Part shown: in pieces, positions 17,497-26,464 of the stretch
Layout: the number at the start of each line of letters is the position of its first letter
Position numbering within the stretch: position 1 is the stretch's first letter
Source: Mogibacterium sp.
GTDB taxonomy: Bacteria > Bacillota > Clostridia > Peptostreptococcales > Anaerovoracaceae
Assembly: GCA_017405845.1 (NCBI GenBank)
Contig: JAFQZQ010000052.1
Location: forward strand, 1-64,000
DNA: 64,000 nucleotides
Direction of reading: 5' to 3'
Notes under the pieces: generated by a model
Seen by the model: only the letters and a program-made list of their open reading frames with translations
The model's database searches: none
What the model was told of the DNA's origin: nothing
Made by a program: the position numbers and the translations under genes

Positions 17497-18606
17497 CTAC
17501 CACTCTTTCCAGAGAAGGCTGAGCTCTGTATCCTTGTCGAAGAGCTGGAGCTTGTTAAGATCAAGTGCCATTGTTCCTTCCATGCCGACATAGAGGTCAA
17601 CATCAGAAGCAACTCTTGCTGTGCACTGCTTGCCTCCGAGTGTGAAGTACAGATATGCCTCTGCACCGAGGAGCTCACGTACTTCAATAGGAGCCTTGAT
17701 AGTGCAGAAGTCTTTCTCCTTGCCTCTTCCGTCGAGGAGGTGCTCAGGTCTGATTCCTGCGATAACAGTCTTGCCAACGTAGTCCTTGACTGCCTCTGCC
17801 TTATCAGCAGGGAGCTTGATTGGGAATCCTGCCATATCAAGGAATATGTCAGCGCCTTTCTTCTCAACAGCACATTCAAGGAAGTTCATCTGAGGCGATC
17901 CGATGAATCCTGCAACGAAGAGGTTGTAAGGCTTGTTGTAGAGGTGCTCAGGCGAGTTGATCTGCTGAACAATACCATCCTTCATGACTACGATACGTGT
18001 ACCGAGAGTCATAGCCTCAGTCTGGTCATGAGTTACGTAAATGATTGTAGTTCCCAGTCTCTCGTGGAGCTTAGCGATCTCTGTTCTCATCTGTACTCTC
18101 AGCTTAGCATCGAGGTTGGACAGAGGCTCGTCCATGAGGAATACCTTAGGGCTTCTTACGATAGCACGGCCCATGGCAACACGCTGTCTCTGGCCGCCGG
18201 AGAGAGCCTTAGGCTTTCTGTCGAGGAATTTCTCGAGGTCGAGGATCTTTGCTACTTCGTCTACCTTAGCGTCGATCTCTGCCTGAGGTACCTTTCTCAG
18301 CTTAAGAGCGAATCCCATGTTGTCTCTTACTGTCATGTGTGGATAGAGAGCATAGCTCTGGAATACCATAGCGATGTCTCTGTCCTTTGGCTCTACGTCG
18401 TTCATCTTGACGCCATCGATGAGGAAATCACCCTCGGAAATGTCCTCGAGTCCGGCGATCATACGCAGAGTTGTGGACTTTCCGCAGCCGGAAGGTCCTA
18501 CGAAGATAATAAACTCTTTATCTTCTACTTCGAGATTGAAATCGTGAACGGCATGATATCCGTTCTCGTAAATCTTCTCAATGTGTTGTAATGATAAACT
18601 TGCCAT
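17497..18606 (-). CDS. Carbohydrate ABC transporter ATPase, MsmK/UgpC type (second copy)
   Basis: This 369-residue ATPase has P-loop GPSGCGKST, signature [14 protein letters not shown], Walker B VFLMDEP, H-loop YVTHDQ and a TOBE region that ends in [15 protein letters not shown]. It closely resembles the 806-1963 protein but is clearly a separate paralogue, not a recent duplicate. It is the last gene of the binding protein, permease, permease, DUF624, ATPase operon, four bases after the DUF624 gene and just before a terminator, so it most likely drives the permeases encoded at 19271-21012. Confidence 0.94.
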   Translation of the reverse strand: MASLSLQHIEKIYENGYHAVHDFNLEVEDKEFIIFVGPSGCGKSTTLRMIAGLEDISEGDFLIDGVKMNDVEPKDRDIAMVFQSYALYPHMTVRDNMGFALKLRKVPQAEIDAKVDEVAKILDLEKFLDRKPKALSGGQRQRVAMGRAIVRSPKVFLMDEPLSNLDAKLRVQMRTEIAKLHERLGTTIIYVTHDQTEAMTLGTRIVVMKDGIVQQINSPEHLYNKPYNLFVAGFIGSPQMNFLECAVEKKGADIFLDMAGFPIKLPADKAEAVKDYVGKTVIAGIRPEHLLDGRGKEKDFCTIKAPIEVRELLGAEAYLYFTLGGKQCTARVASDVDLYVGMEGTMALDLNKLQLFDKDTELSLLWKEW

Positions 18607-18609
18607 TTT

Positions 18610-19233
18610 TTATTCTCCTTCAGTCTCCAGATTTTCAAATACTCCGTTATAAAGCATGGCACACAGATACCCCGGTAAAGACAGACCGTAAAGCATGAAG
18701 AATGCCGGTGCTGCCTTGTGCAGATAAACCAGTATCAGCACCCATATGAGCCATATTATTATCATTCCGGCTGTTTTCGGCAGATTGCCGATTGCCAGCC
18801 TGAGTGCGTTGGCGATAGTACCGCGAACTGTGTTTTCATACCTTGACTGGAGTGCAAACATGTATACGAATGTTGCTGCCAGAAACATTGCTATGATCGT
18901 TATTGAGATCATCATCAGTGTGGCAAACCTTGATTCCGATCCGTGAAGTGCCCACATGTCTATAGCTGTAATGGCACCCAGCGCTATAAGCAGCAGTCCT
19001 TCGGGTATGCCCTGTTTAAAATTCGCTTTAAACGAAGTCCAGAACATCCTCGTGACATATGTCTCATCCCCTCTGACAAGATGAAGCAATACATGGTTCA
19101 TAGCCGTTATTGCTCCGCCGGCTGTTATCAGCAGTACTGATGTGAAAACCGTCAGTATGTTGACTATCGCCAGGTCAACCAGGCGGGAGAGAAATCTCAT
19201 TACCGGATTGTTAGAATCAAAGAATTTTTCCAT
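18610..19233 (-). CDS. DUF624 (YesL-like) membrane protein
   Basis: This 207-residue protein has five or so membrane helices and starts MEKFFDSNNPVMRFLSRLVDL, the typical DUF624 opening. It is encoded between the permease and ATPase genes of an oligosaccharide ABC operon, the usual setting for YesL-like proteins. The function of the family is not known; an accessory role in transport or in sugar sensing is a guess from context. It is a diverged paralogue of the 10013-10690 product. Confidence 0.88.
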   Translation of the reverse strand: MEKFFDSNNPVMRFLSRLVDLAIVNILTVFTSVLLITAGGAITAMNHVLLHLVRGDETYVTRMFWTSFKANFKQGIPEGLLLIALGAITAIDMWALHGSESRFATLMMISITIIAMFLAATFVYMFALQSRYENTVRGTIANALRLAIGNLPKTAGMIIIWLIWVLILVYLHKAAPAFFMLYGLSLPGYLCAMLYNGVFENLETEGE

Positions 19234-19270
19234 TCGTTACAGTTTGCTGTCAGTTCATGTCCTGCGGTAA

Positions 19271-20134
19271 TTAACCCTTTACAGCTCCTGATGTAACTCC
19301 TGCTACGATGTACTTCTGCAGGAAGAGATACAGGATGAGGATAGGCAGCATTGCCAGCAGCAGTGCAGCCATTACGAGACCGATATCTGTTGAGTAGGTC
19401 CCGTAGAATGCCTGTGTTGCGATTGGGATGGTATAGAGCGCCTTGTCTGTCAGCACTAAGCTTGGCAGGAGGTAGTCGTTCCAGAATGCCATCGCGTCGA
19501 TGATAGCAACTGTAGCAATTGTAGGCTTGAGCAGCGGGAATACGACCTTCCAGAAGGTCTGCCATCTTGAGCAGCCGTCGATCAGTGCTGCTTCCTCAAG
19601 CTCTAAAGGAATGTTAGTATGTATTGCTCCGTGGAACATGAACGTAGCCATGGAGACTGAGAATCCTGTGTGCATCAGTATCAGAGTGATACGATGATTG
19701 AGCACTCCGAAGATTCCTCCGTATACCGATACCAGAGGTACCATCAGTACCTGGAACGGGATTACCATGGAGGCAACCATTAGCGCGAATAATCCTGAGC
19801 AGAATTTCCACTTTCCATTACGTACGATAACGAACGATGCCATTGCCGAAACAAAGATGGTAAGAACTGTTGATAAAATGGTGATTATCAGGGAGTTCTT
19901 GAATACGTTGAAGAAGTTCATCTTCGCCATGGCATCCGGGAAGTTCTGCATCGTGAATCCATGAGCACCAACGAGCGCCAGTGGATCCGTAACGATATCC
20001 GCTTTTGTCTTGAAGACGTTAATAATTACCAGGATGAACGGCATGATGAAGAGGATGAACAGCAGGATCAGTATAATGATCATGATTGCATGATTTCTCT
20101 TTTTTGCTTTTGCAGCTTTTTCGTTCTGAGTCAT
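19271..20134 (-). CDS. Carbohydrate ABC transporter permease, MalG family (second system)
   Basis: The 287-residue permease has about six membrane helices, the EAA loop LEEAALIDGCSRWQTFWKVVFPL (near residues 182-204) and the closing VAGVTSGAVKG. Its ATG overlaps the stop of the MalF-type gene by one base (TAATG), so translation is coupled. The neighbouring alpha-galactosidase, GH32 and oligo-1,6-glucosidase genes suggest raffinose-family or isomalto-oligosaccharides as cargo. Confidence 0.93.
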   Translation of the reverse strand: MTQNEKAAKAKKRNHAIMIIILILLFILFIMPFILVIINVFKTKADIVTDPLALVGAHGFTMQNFPDAMAKMNFFNVFKNSLIITILSTVLTIFVSAMASFVIVRNGKWKFCSGLFALMVASMVIPFQVLMVPLVSVYGGIFGVLNHRITLILMHTGFSVSMATFMFHGAIHTNIPLELEEAALIDGCSRWQTFWKVVFPLLKPTIATVAIIDAMAFWNDYLLPSLVLTDKALYTIPIATQAFYGTYSTDIGLVMAALLLAMLPILILYLFLQKYIVAGVTSGAVKG

Positions 20135-21012
20135 TATGCTTCCACCTCTCCTTTCTTACCAATCATAACCTGAGTAATACCTACTGCAGCGCATACAATG
20201 AAGAGTATGAGCGCCTCGGCCTGGCCAAGGCCGTAGTTCTTGTAAGTGAACGCCTGGTTATATACGTGCATGGCCGCCAGTACTGATGTATTGAATGGCT
20301 CGCCCTTGGTCAACGACAGGTTGACATCGTATACTACGAAGCATCTTGTGATGCTCAGGAATATGCACTGTACGAAGGATGAACGCATCAGCGGAATTGT
20401 TACGTTACGCATCGCCTGAGAAGGTGTGCATCCGTCGATCATAGCAGCTTCCTTGAGCGAATCAGATACGCTCATGAATCCTGCTACATATATCAGCATC
20501 ATATAGCCTGCGTACTGCCATACAGATACGAATATCAGGCAGAACATCGCGCCTCCTGTAGTCGACAGCGGCGAGATTGCCATTCCGCCTGTAATAGCGC
20601 TGGCTATAGCAACATATGCTCTGTTGAAAACGAACTTCCATATATAACCAAGTACGATACCGCCGATCAGGTTAGGTACGAAGAACCCTGCACGGAAGAA
20701 GTTCTGACCCTTAACTCCGCTGGTTACCAGATACGCTAACGCAAAGGCAAGTATGTTGATGAACACGACAGCGAATATCGAGTAGATAGCTGTCCTGCCG
20801 AGAGCAACCCAGTACGCACCATCTGAGAAGGCTGCTGCATAGTTTGCAAAGCCTACGAAAGGTTTGTGAGCTGATACTCCGTCCCAGCTTGTAAATGTCA
20901 GATAGAGACCGTAAATAAACGGAACTACCACGACAGCGAAGAACAGGATAGTACCAGGCCCTGCAAACATCAGAATCTGTCTGAGCTTGTAGCTAAATGT
21001 ATTCCTATTCAT
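20134..21012 (-). CDS. Carbohydrate ABC transporter permease, MalF family (second system)
   Basis: The 292-residue protein has six membrane helices and an EAA loop (LKEAAMIDGCTPSQAMRNVTIPL, near residue 195). It pairs with the MalG-type protein encoded directly after it. A strong hairpin in the 122-base gap upstream separates it from the binding-protein gene. Nothing is unusual in the protein. Confidence 0.93.
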   Translation of the reverse strand: MNRNTFSYKLRQILMFAGPGTILFFAVVVVPFIYGLYLTFTSWDGVSAHKPFVGFANYAAAFSDGAYWVALGRTAIYSIFAVVFINILAFALAYLVTSGVKGQNFFRAGFFVPNLIGGIVLGYIWKFVFNRAYVAIASAITGGMAISPLSTTGGAMFCLIFVSVWQYAGYMMLIYVAGFMSVSDSLKEAAMIDGCTPSQAMRNVTIPLMRSSFVQCIFLSITRCFVVYDVNLSLTKGEPFNTSVLAAMHVYNQAFTYKNYGLGQAEALILFIVCAAVGITQVMIGKKGEVEA

Positions 21013-21050
21013 ATTTTTCTCTCTTTACTTGATACCTAAAACTGTTGCAA

Positions 21051-21083
21051 CACGCGCCGGTGCCATTATGACATCGGCGCGTG
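21051..21083 (-). promoter_or_regulatory. Strong hairpin between binding-protein and permease genes (second system)
   Basis: CACGCGCCG pairs with CGGCGCGTG (nine perfect pairs), and after one mismatch a further six pairs extend the stem toward the loop. There is no true T-run after it. It is best read as an mRNA-stabilising stem that protects the upstream binding-protein message, in the way REP sequences act between malE and malF in enteric bacteria. Confidence 0.6.
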
Positions 21084-21134
21084 CCATTCTCTTTTCAGAC
21101 ATTGAACATGTCACGGAATAATCAGGTCCTATGA

Positions 21135-22424
21135 TTAAGCCTGAGCCTTCCAGTAGTTCTCAATAGCTGTTGCCAGCTCTTCACGTGTGCACTGACCTGC
21201 GAGGTATTTCTGCATCTCAGCACCAATTACTGAATAGTGATCATCTGGGAATCCCGGATAGTTAGGGATGAGCATGTCTGCATCAGCAAAGCCCTTAACA
21301 GAAGCGCCGAGGTCGTCTGTGCATGTTACAGTGTTGCTTCCGAATGGGGAAACCATTCCGCATGTCTCGGAAACGAACTTGTGTGCAGTATCGGATGATG
21401 CGAACCATGCGAGGAAGTCCTTAGCAGCCTGCTGTGTCTCAGCACTTGTGCCTTCACTTGCGTCAACATAGAAGTACTTGGAACCGCCGCCTACCAGCTT
21501 ACCTGTGTAGTCGTCCTCAAGATTCTGAGGAACAGGCATCATTCCGGCGCCGCCAGTGTAGTCGAAGTCCTTCATCATAGCGAAGTCCCAGTTACCGCCG
21601 AACATGAATGCGATCTTTCCTTCAGCAAGAGCCTGCTCGGAGAGTTCTCTCTCTGCAGAACCTTCCTGGCCTTTCCACATGCTGTAGTCCTTGAGAACAT
21701 CGAATGTATCCATGAGAGCGTTGAACTTCGGATCCTCGATTACCTTTGCCTCGCCAGCCTTCAGGGAAGCAACGTATCCGTCAACATCTTCTCTCTCTTC
21801 GATGAACTGAGCAAGGTAGTGAGCACCAAGTGACCAGTCTTCCTTCATAACGGAAGTCGGTGTCTCCATTCCTGCTGCTACCAGCTTGTCGAGCAGTGCC
21901 TTGAAGTCGTCGAGAGTTTTGATCGAAGCAGGATCGAACTTCTCGCCAAGGGTGTTCTCGATTGCTGTTGCATTGTAGATAATGCCTCTTGCCTCAACAC
22001 AGACAGGATATCCGACAACCTTGCCATCTACTGATACAGCATAGTTTGTATCTTTTACCCAATCCATGTCGCTCATGTCAGCGCCATACTCTTTAGCAAG
22101 TGAGTAGAGGTCCTTCTCATCAACCATGTTGACTGCATAAGGATCCTTTGAAGCATACTTGGTTGAAAGATGTGCAGCAACTGTATCGCTTGAATAATAA
22201 ACTTCTACAGGTACTCCAGCCTCAGCCTCATATGCGCTGGCGAGATCGCTTTCGAAAACGTCCTGGATCTCCATCTTTGAGTTAAAGATCTTGAGTGCTC
22301 CAGCTGCGCCTTCGCTGCTAGCCTCTTCTCCTTCGCTGCTGCCGCCGCCGCATGCTGCCATTGCGAAGATCATCGCAAATGAAAGCATTGCAACCAACAG
22401 CTTCTTGACTGTGCTTTTCTTCAT
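21135..22424 (-). CDS. Extracellular oligosaccharide-binding lipoprotein of the second ABC system
   Basis: From the ATG at 22424, with AGGAGG seven bases before it, the product has 429 residues. A lipoprotein signal ends in the lipobox FAMAAC (Cys 25), followed by a Gly/Ser/Glu-rich linker and a family 1 sugar-binding fold. An in-frame ATG seven codons up has no binding site. As the first gene of the operon it would decide its sugar range; the enzymes around it suggest raffinose-type or isomalto-type oligosaccharides. The ligand itself cannot be told. Confidence 0.92.
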   Translation of the reverse strand: MKKSTVKKLLVAMLSFAMIFAMAACGGGSSEGEEASSEGAAGALKIFNSKMEIQDVFESDLASAYEAEAGVPVEVYYSSDTVAAHLSTKYASKDPYAVNMVDEKDLYSLAKEYGADMSDMDWVKDTNYAVSVDGKVVGYPVCVEARGIIYNATAIENTLGEKFDPASIKTLDDFKALLDKLVAAGMETPTSVMKEDWSLGAHYLAQFIEEREDVDGYVASLKAGEAKVIEDPKFNALMDTFDVLKDYSMWKGQEGSAERELSEQALAEGKIAFMFGGNWDFAMMKDFDYTGGAGMMPVPQNLEDDYTGKLVGGGSKYFYVDASEGTSAETQQAAKDFLAWFASSDTAHKFVSETCGMVSPFGSNTVTCTDDLGASVKGFADADMLIPNYPGFPDDHYSVIGAEMQKYLAGQCTREELATAIENYWKAQA

Positions 22425-22458
22425 ATTTTTCCTCCTATATATCATTAGCGTAAAATCT

Positions 22459-22482
22459 CTGTATCACTGTATTGTGGTACAG
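22459..22482 (-). promoter_or_regulatory. Imperfect 24-bp inverted repeat before the second binding-protein gene
   Basis: Nine of twelve positions match between the two halves of CTGTATCACTGT/ATTGTGGTACAG. It lies 35-58 bases before the start codon, in the likely 5' leader, and may be an operator. It lacks the central CG usual for LacI-type sites. Confidence 0.35.
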
Positions 22483-22522
22483 GGAGTACTAACAGAGGTA
22501 TTTTATCATTTTACAGTATGTC

Positions 22523-22532
22523 TGGTATACCA
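22523..22532 (-). promoter_or_regulatory. TGGTATACCA palindrome, possible operator
   Basis: A perfect 10-bp palindrome lies about 100 bases before the second binding-protein gene, just upstream of a TGATAAAAT extended -10-like box. It resembles half-sites used by GntR-family sugar regulators. No GntR gene is in the window. Confidence 0.35.
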
Positions 22533-22566
22533 TTTTTTTATTTTTCCGATAAAACTATCGCATTAG

Positions 22567-24192
22567 TTATTTTTTTCTCATGCCAGCTGCGCATTTTACT
22601 TTTGAAACAGCACACTCATACGGAGAATACCTGCCTGTGGAGGTTGACCTTCCGAGGTTTGAAAGCAACGGCAGTTCACATTCAAACGGGAGCTCTATAT
22701 CCTGATCCTTTTCGAAATTACATATCACGACCCACTTTTCATCACCAGCAGATCTGGTATATATGAAACACCCGTCTTCCGGTGACGAGATCACTTCAAC
22801 ATTTCCGTCGTGAAAAGCGGAATTCTCCTCGCGCAGTTTCAGAAGCTCCTGATAAAACCTGTAAACAGATTTTTCAGATACGAGATCTTTCTTGACGTTT
22901 ACTTCTTCAGCCCTCGAGTGGGTAATAAGCCACGGTTCACATCCTTCTTCCGTAAACCCGTTATTTTTACTGTCATCCCAGGCCATTGGGTGACGCGGAT
23001 TATCACGGCTTCCGAAATTGATTTTTTCGATAGTCTCTTCTTCGCTGAGAGTTTGGCGGTACTTGCGGTATGCTCCCAGGCTCTCCACATCATCAAAGTC
23101 ATCTATGCTGTCATAGTGTGCAGCCGGCATGCCGATCTCCTGCCCCTGATATATGAACGGTACGCCCTTCAGCAGGTAGACCATCGCAGCAATGTCTGTA
23201 GCCGACTCGTATCTTAGTTCGCGGTCATTGCCTATGCGTGATATCATCTGCGGCTGATCATGGTTCTCTATGAACAGGCTGTAAAGCAAGTCTCTTTTGC
23301 CGGTCTCATTCTGCCAGTAAACCAGATAGTCCCTCAGAGACTTCAGTCCTTCTTCTTTCGGTGTAAATTTGTCTGAACGTCCGCACTCCATATGCTCAAA
23401 AATGAACAGAGTTGAAAGCTCATTGCGGTCCGGTGCACAATGTAGAACGATATCTTCTATATCGTTGGTATTGCCTTCACCTACAGTGAAGAGATGTGCC
23501 GTCTTTTCACGCCCGAAAAGCGCACGTATGTATTCATGAAGACGCGGTCCCAGCCTGTCCTTACCGTTTGGAAGATCCTTGGCTATGCAGTCTATGACGT
23601 CAATGCGGAATCCGTCACAGCCCTTATTGACCCAAAAGTCGACTACATCCTGCATCGCCTTCACAACTGCAGGATTCTCCCAGTTAAGGTCAGCCTGTAC
23701 GACTGCAAATGTGTGCAGATAATACTGCCCCCGCATCTCATCATATTGCCAGGCACTGCCTCCGAAAGATGATTCCCAGTCGTTCGGAGGTACATCAAAC
23801 CAGTAATAAAAGTCGCTGTACGGGTTGTCCTTTCCCTTTCTGGACTCCCGGAACCATGCATGATCAGTCGAGGTATGGTTAGGCACGAGATCGAGGATCA
23901 GTTTCATGCCGCGTTTGTGCAGCTCATCTATCAGCTGATCCATATCTTCCATGGTACCAAACTCGTCCATGATGTCGCAGTAATCCGCCACATCGTATCC
24001 GTTATCTTCATTAGGACTCTTGAAACACGGACAGAGCCACACCGCGTTTGCTCCAAGTTCTTTTATGTAGTCGAGCTTGCTGATCACACCCTGCAGATCG
24101 CCGATACCATCGCCATTGCTGTCCATGAAGCTGCGCGGATAGATCTGGTAGATGACCCATTTCGTGAATTCATTGTATTTCTCACTGAGCAT
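22567..24192 (-). CDS. Oligo-1,6-glucosidase / alpha-glucosidase (GH13 subfamily 31)
   Basis: The 541-residue cytoplasmic enzyme releases glucose from short alpha-glucosides. It has the calcium loop DSNGDGIGD (24-32), DLVPNHTS, the nucleophile D198 in GFRIDVID, the acid/base E239 in FTVGEG and D312 in ENHDQ. The residue after the nucleophile is Val199; in this subfamily Val goes with alpha-1,6 and Thr or Ala with alpha-1,4 linkages, so isomaltose-type or panose-type substrates are likely. AAGGAG precedes the ATG. It is the last gene of the galK, galT, esterase, glucosidase group, 14 bases after the esterase gene. Confidence 0.92.
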   Translation of the reverse strand: MLSEKYNEFTKWVIYQIYPRSFMDSNGDGIGDLQGVISKLDYIKELGANAVWLCPCFKSPNEDNGYDVADYCDIMDEFGTMEDMDQLIDELHKRGMKLILDLVPNHTSTDHAWFRESRKGKDNPYSDFYYWFDVPPNDWESSFGGSAWQYDEMRGQYYLHTFAVVQADLNWENPAVVKAMQDVVDFWVNKGCDGFRIDVIDCIAKDLPNGKDRLGPRLHEYIRALFGREKTAHLFTVGEGNTNDIEDIVLHCAPDRNELSTLFIFEHMECGRSDKFTPKEEGLKSLRDYLVYWQNETGKRDLLYSLFIENHDQPQMISRIGNDRELRYESATDIAAMVYLLKGVPFIYQGQEIGMPAAHYDSIDDFDDVESLGAYRKYRQTLSEEETIEKINFGSRDNPRHPMAWDDSKNNGFTEEGCEPWLITHSRAEEVNVKKDLVSEKSVYRFYQELLKLREENSAFHDGNVEVISSPEDGCFIYTRSAGDEKWVVICNFEKDQDIELPFECELPLLSNLGRSTSTGRYSPYECAVSKVKCAAGMRKK

Positions 24193-24206
24193 TTTAGCGT
24201 TCTCCT

Positions 24207-25004
24207 TTAACGGTTCAAAACCGTCTTCAGTCCTCTGTCGATATATTCGTTCCAGAACTGCCAGGTATGTCTGCCCGGTCCCTCTTCATAGAAGAAGTCA
24301 GCCTTTTCTTTCTTGAGGAAATCGCGGAATGTACGGTTGCTTTCAAGCAGATTGTCATCAACTCCCACAGCGAGGTATATAAACGGAGCCTCCTTGCCTT
24401 GCTTTTTGATCTTTTTATAAAGGACTTCAGGATTTATGTCAGATTCGACGATCTTTGAAACATCCCCGAATATCTCCTGTCTGAATTCGAGCGGAAGAAC
24501 GCTTCCGACTTCTGAATCAGGCTTTTTCGCCACATCCCTTACGACAAGAGCCGATGAAAGCGCTATGCATGCGCTGAATCTTTCAGGATATGTAAGAGCT
24601 GTGTGCAGGGAACCGTATCCTCCCATCGAAAGACCACCGATCATGGTGTTCTCTCTTTCCATCTTTATCCCGAATGTCTTCTGTATGTATTCAGGCAGCT
24701 CTTCAGCGATGAACTCGCAGTGATTTCTTCCCTGGTATCCCTTATCAAGATAGAAGGAGTTGCCCGTTGTAGGCATGAATATGTTCAGGTTATACTGGAT
24801 GGCCATCAGCTGCGCTACTCCGCCGTAAAGCCAGTCGGTATCAGTGCCTGTAAGTCCGTGAAGCAAGATTAGATTCATCGGGTCCCTGTCATAATACTTA
24901 AGGTCGAAGACCTCCTCCATCGCAACATCGTTTGGCAGCACGAAGCTGAAGTTCGTATGCTGCATTATGGATTCTGCGTGGAATTCCATTCTTCCGCTTG
25001 CCAT
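24207..25004 (-). CDS. Alpha/beta-hydrolase esterase, EstA/esterase D type
   Basis: From the ATG at 25004 (AGGAGG before it) the product has 265 residues. It has an early LLHGLTG oxyanion region, the nucleophile elbow GGLSMGGYGS (Ser near 135), and a late GPGRHTW with the likely catalytic His. This is the family of tributyrin/acetyl esterases and S-formylglutathione hydrolases. Placed between galT and an alpha-glucosidase gene, it could remove acetyl groups from imported sugars, but that is a guess from context. There is no signal peptide. Confidence 0.85.
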   Translation of the reverse strand: MASGRMEFHAESIMQHTNFSFVLPNDVAMEEVFDLKYYDRDPMNLILLHGLTGTDTDWLYGGVAQLMAIQYNLNIFMPTTGNSFYLDKGYQGRNHCEFIAEELPEYIQKTFGIKMERENTMIGGLSMGGYGSLHTALTYPERFSACIALSSALVVRDVAKKPDSEVGSVLPLEFRQEIFGDVSKIVESDINPEVLYKKIKKQGKEAPFIYLAVGVDDNLLESNRTFRDFLKKEKADFFYEEGPGRHTWQFWNEYIDRGLKTVLNR

Positions 25005-25027
25005 GTTCTCTCCTCCTTGATTATTAG

Positions 25028-26416
25028 TCATTCATCAGCGGCAATACAGCCGATAAATCTTTCGAATGCCGCTCTTCCTTCTTCAGTCCTCTTGAATACT
25101 CCAGCATCCTCGAGCACTGCTGCAAAGACTTCACCGATCTCCTGCTCGGTGTAATGCCCGGCTTCCAGCTCGCCTTTCAGGCGGGCCGGCAGTACGGCCA
25201 GTCCCATAACCTCAATAAGTCCGATGTTCTCTTTCTTGATATGATGTTTATCTGCATGCGGGTGGAATACCCCAAGAGGATGCTCTTCTGTCGTAATGTT
25301 GTTGCGCAGCACGAGGTCGAGCTCATAAGATTCGCCCCTTCTGCGTGCTATCGGTGTTATGGTCGAGTGCTTCTCTCCGTCTGTTTCATGGAAGATGAAA
25401 GCATCAGGATCATCGTAACTGCGCCATTTATCAAGTATCAGTTCAGCCAGATCGATGATCCTCTTACGATCTGTCCCCTTAAGACGGATCACAGACATCG
25501 GCCACTTTACTATACCTGTCTCTATATCTTCATAGCCCGGCACCGTAAAGGACGTTTCAACTTCAGCACGCGCCATGGCGAATTCATAATTGCCGCCCTG
25601 GTAATGATCGTGGCTCAGAACGCTTCCGCCAACTATAGGAAGGTCTGCATTCGATCCCACGAAATAGTGCGGGAATACAGTCACGAAATCCAGCAGATTG
25701 GTAAATGCCTGTCTGTCTATGTGCATTGGTATATGCTTTTTGTTGAAAACGATGCAGTGCTCGTTGTAATAAACGTACGGGCTGTACTGCATGAAGAATT
25801 CCTGCCCGCCGAGTTCAACAGGTATGATGCGGTGATTCTGTCTTGCCGGATGATCAAGTCTTCCGGCGTATCCTTCATTCTCGGCGCAGAGCAGGCACTT
25901 CGGGTAACCCGATGCCTTTGCTTTACCGGCAGCAGCGATTGCCTTAGGGTCTTTCTCAGGCTTGGACAGGTTTATCGTGATATCCAGAGTTCCGTACTCT
26001 GTGTCGACAGTCCACTTGCGGTCCTTTGCAATACGGTCTCTCCTGATGTAATTCGTATCTCCGGAAAAACCATAATACCAGTCAGTCGCTTCCTTTGGCG
26101 AGCTTTCGTATCTCCTGTAAAACTCCGCCGTGATCTCAGACGGTCTCGGCATAATGAGCCCGATTAGCGCAGTATCGAAAAGATCACGGTATGTCGCGGA
26201 ATTACCTTCAATTACGCCGTGCTCATAAGCATAGTCGCATAGTCCGTCAAGGATCTCCTGTATCTGTGGGAGTTCCCCTTCTGTTTCGACCAGACCGTCA
26301 AAGCCGTCCACGTGAAGGGCTTCAAGTATCCTGTTTGACGCCCAGATGCGGTCTGAGTCTTCGATCCAGTCCTTTCTGACAGCATACTCAATAAGTTGTG
26401 AAATCAGCAGTTCCAT
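25028..26416 (-). CDS. galT: Galactose-1-phosphate uridylyltransferase (Firmicute type, family 2)
   Basis: This Leloir enzyme swaps UDP between UDP-glucose and galactose-1-phosphate. The 462-residue protein is of the longer Firmicute GalT family, not the shorter E. coli HIT-type. Typical parts are the GGSVLSHDHYQGG block, with the His-rich active-site segment, and CLLCAENEGYAGR. It follows galK by 48 bases and has an AGGAGAG-type site before its ATG. UDP-galactose 4-epimerase, needed to close the cycle, is not in this window. Confidence 0.93.
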   Translation of the reverse strand: MELLISQLIEYAVRKDWIEDSDRIWASNRILEALHVDGFDGLVETEGELPQIQEILDGLCDYAYEHGVIEGNSATYRDLFDTALIGLIMPRPSEITAEFYRRYESSPKEATDWYYGFSGDTNYIRRDRIAKDRKWTVDTEYGTLDITINLSKPEKDPKAIAAAGKAKASGYPKCLLCAENEGYAGRLDHPARQNHRIIPVELGGQEFFMQYSPYVYYNEHCIVFNKKHIPMHIDRQAFTNLLDFVTVFPHYFVGSNADLPIVGGSVLSHDHYQGGNYEFAMARAEVETSFTVPGYEDIETGIVKWPMSVIRLKGTDRKRIIDLAELILDKWRSYDDPDAFIFHETDGEKHSTITPIARRRGESYELDLVLRNNITTEEHPLGVFHPHADKHHIKKENIGLIEVMGLAVLPARLKGELEAGHYTEQEIGEVFAAVLEDAGVFKRTEEGRAAFERFIGCIAADE

Positions 26417-26464
26417 TTCCTCTCTCCTGTTTGTAAAGATATGTCATGTCCCCTATCCCCAATA

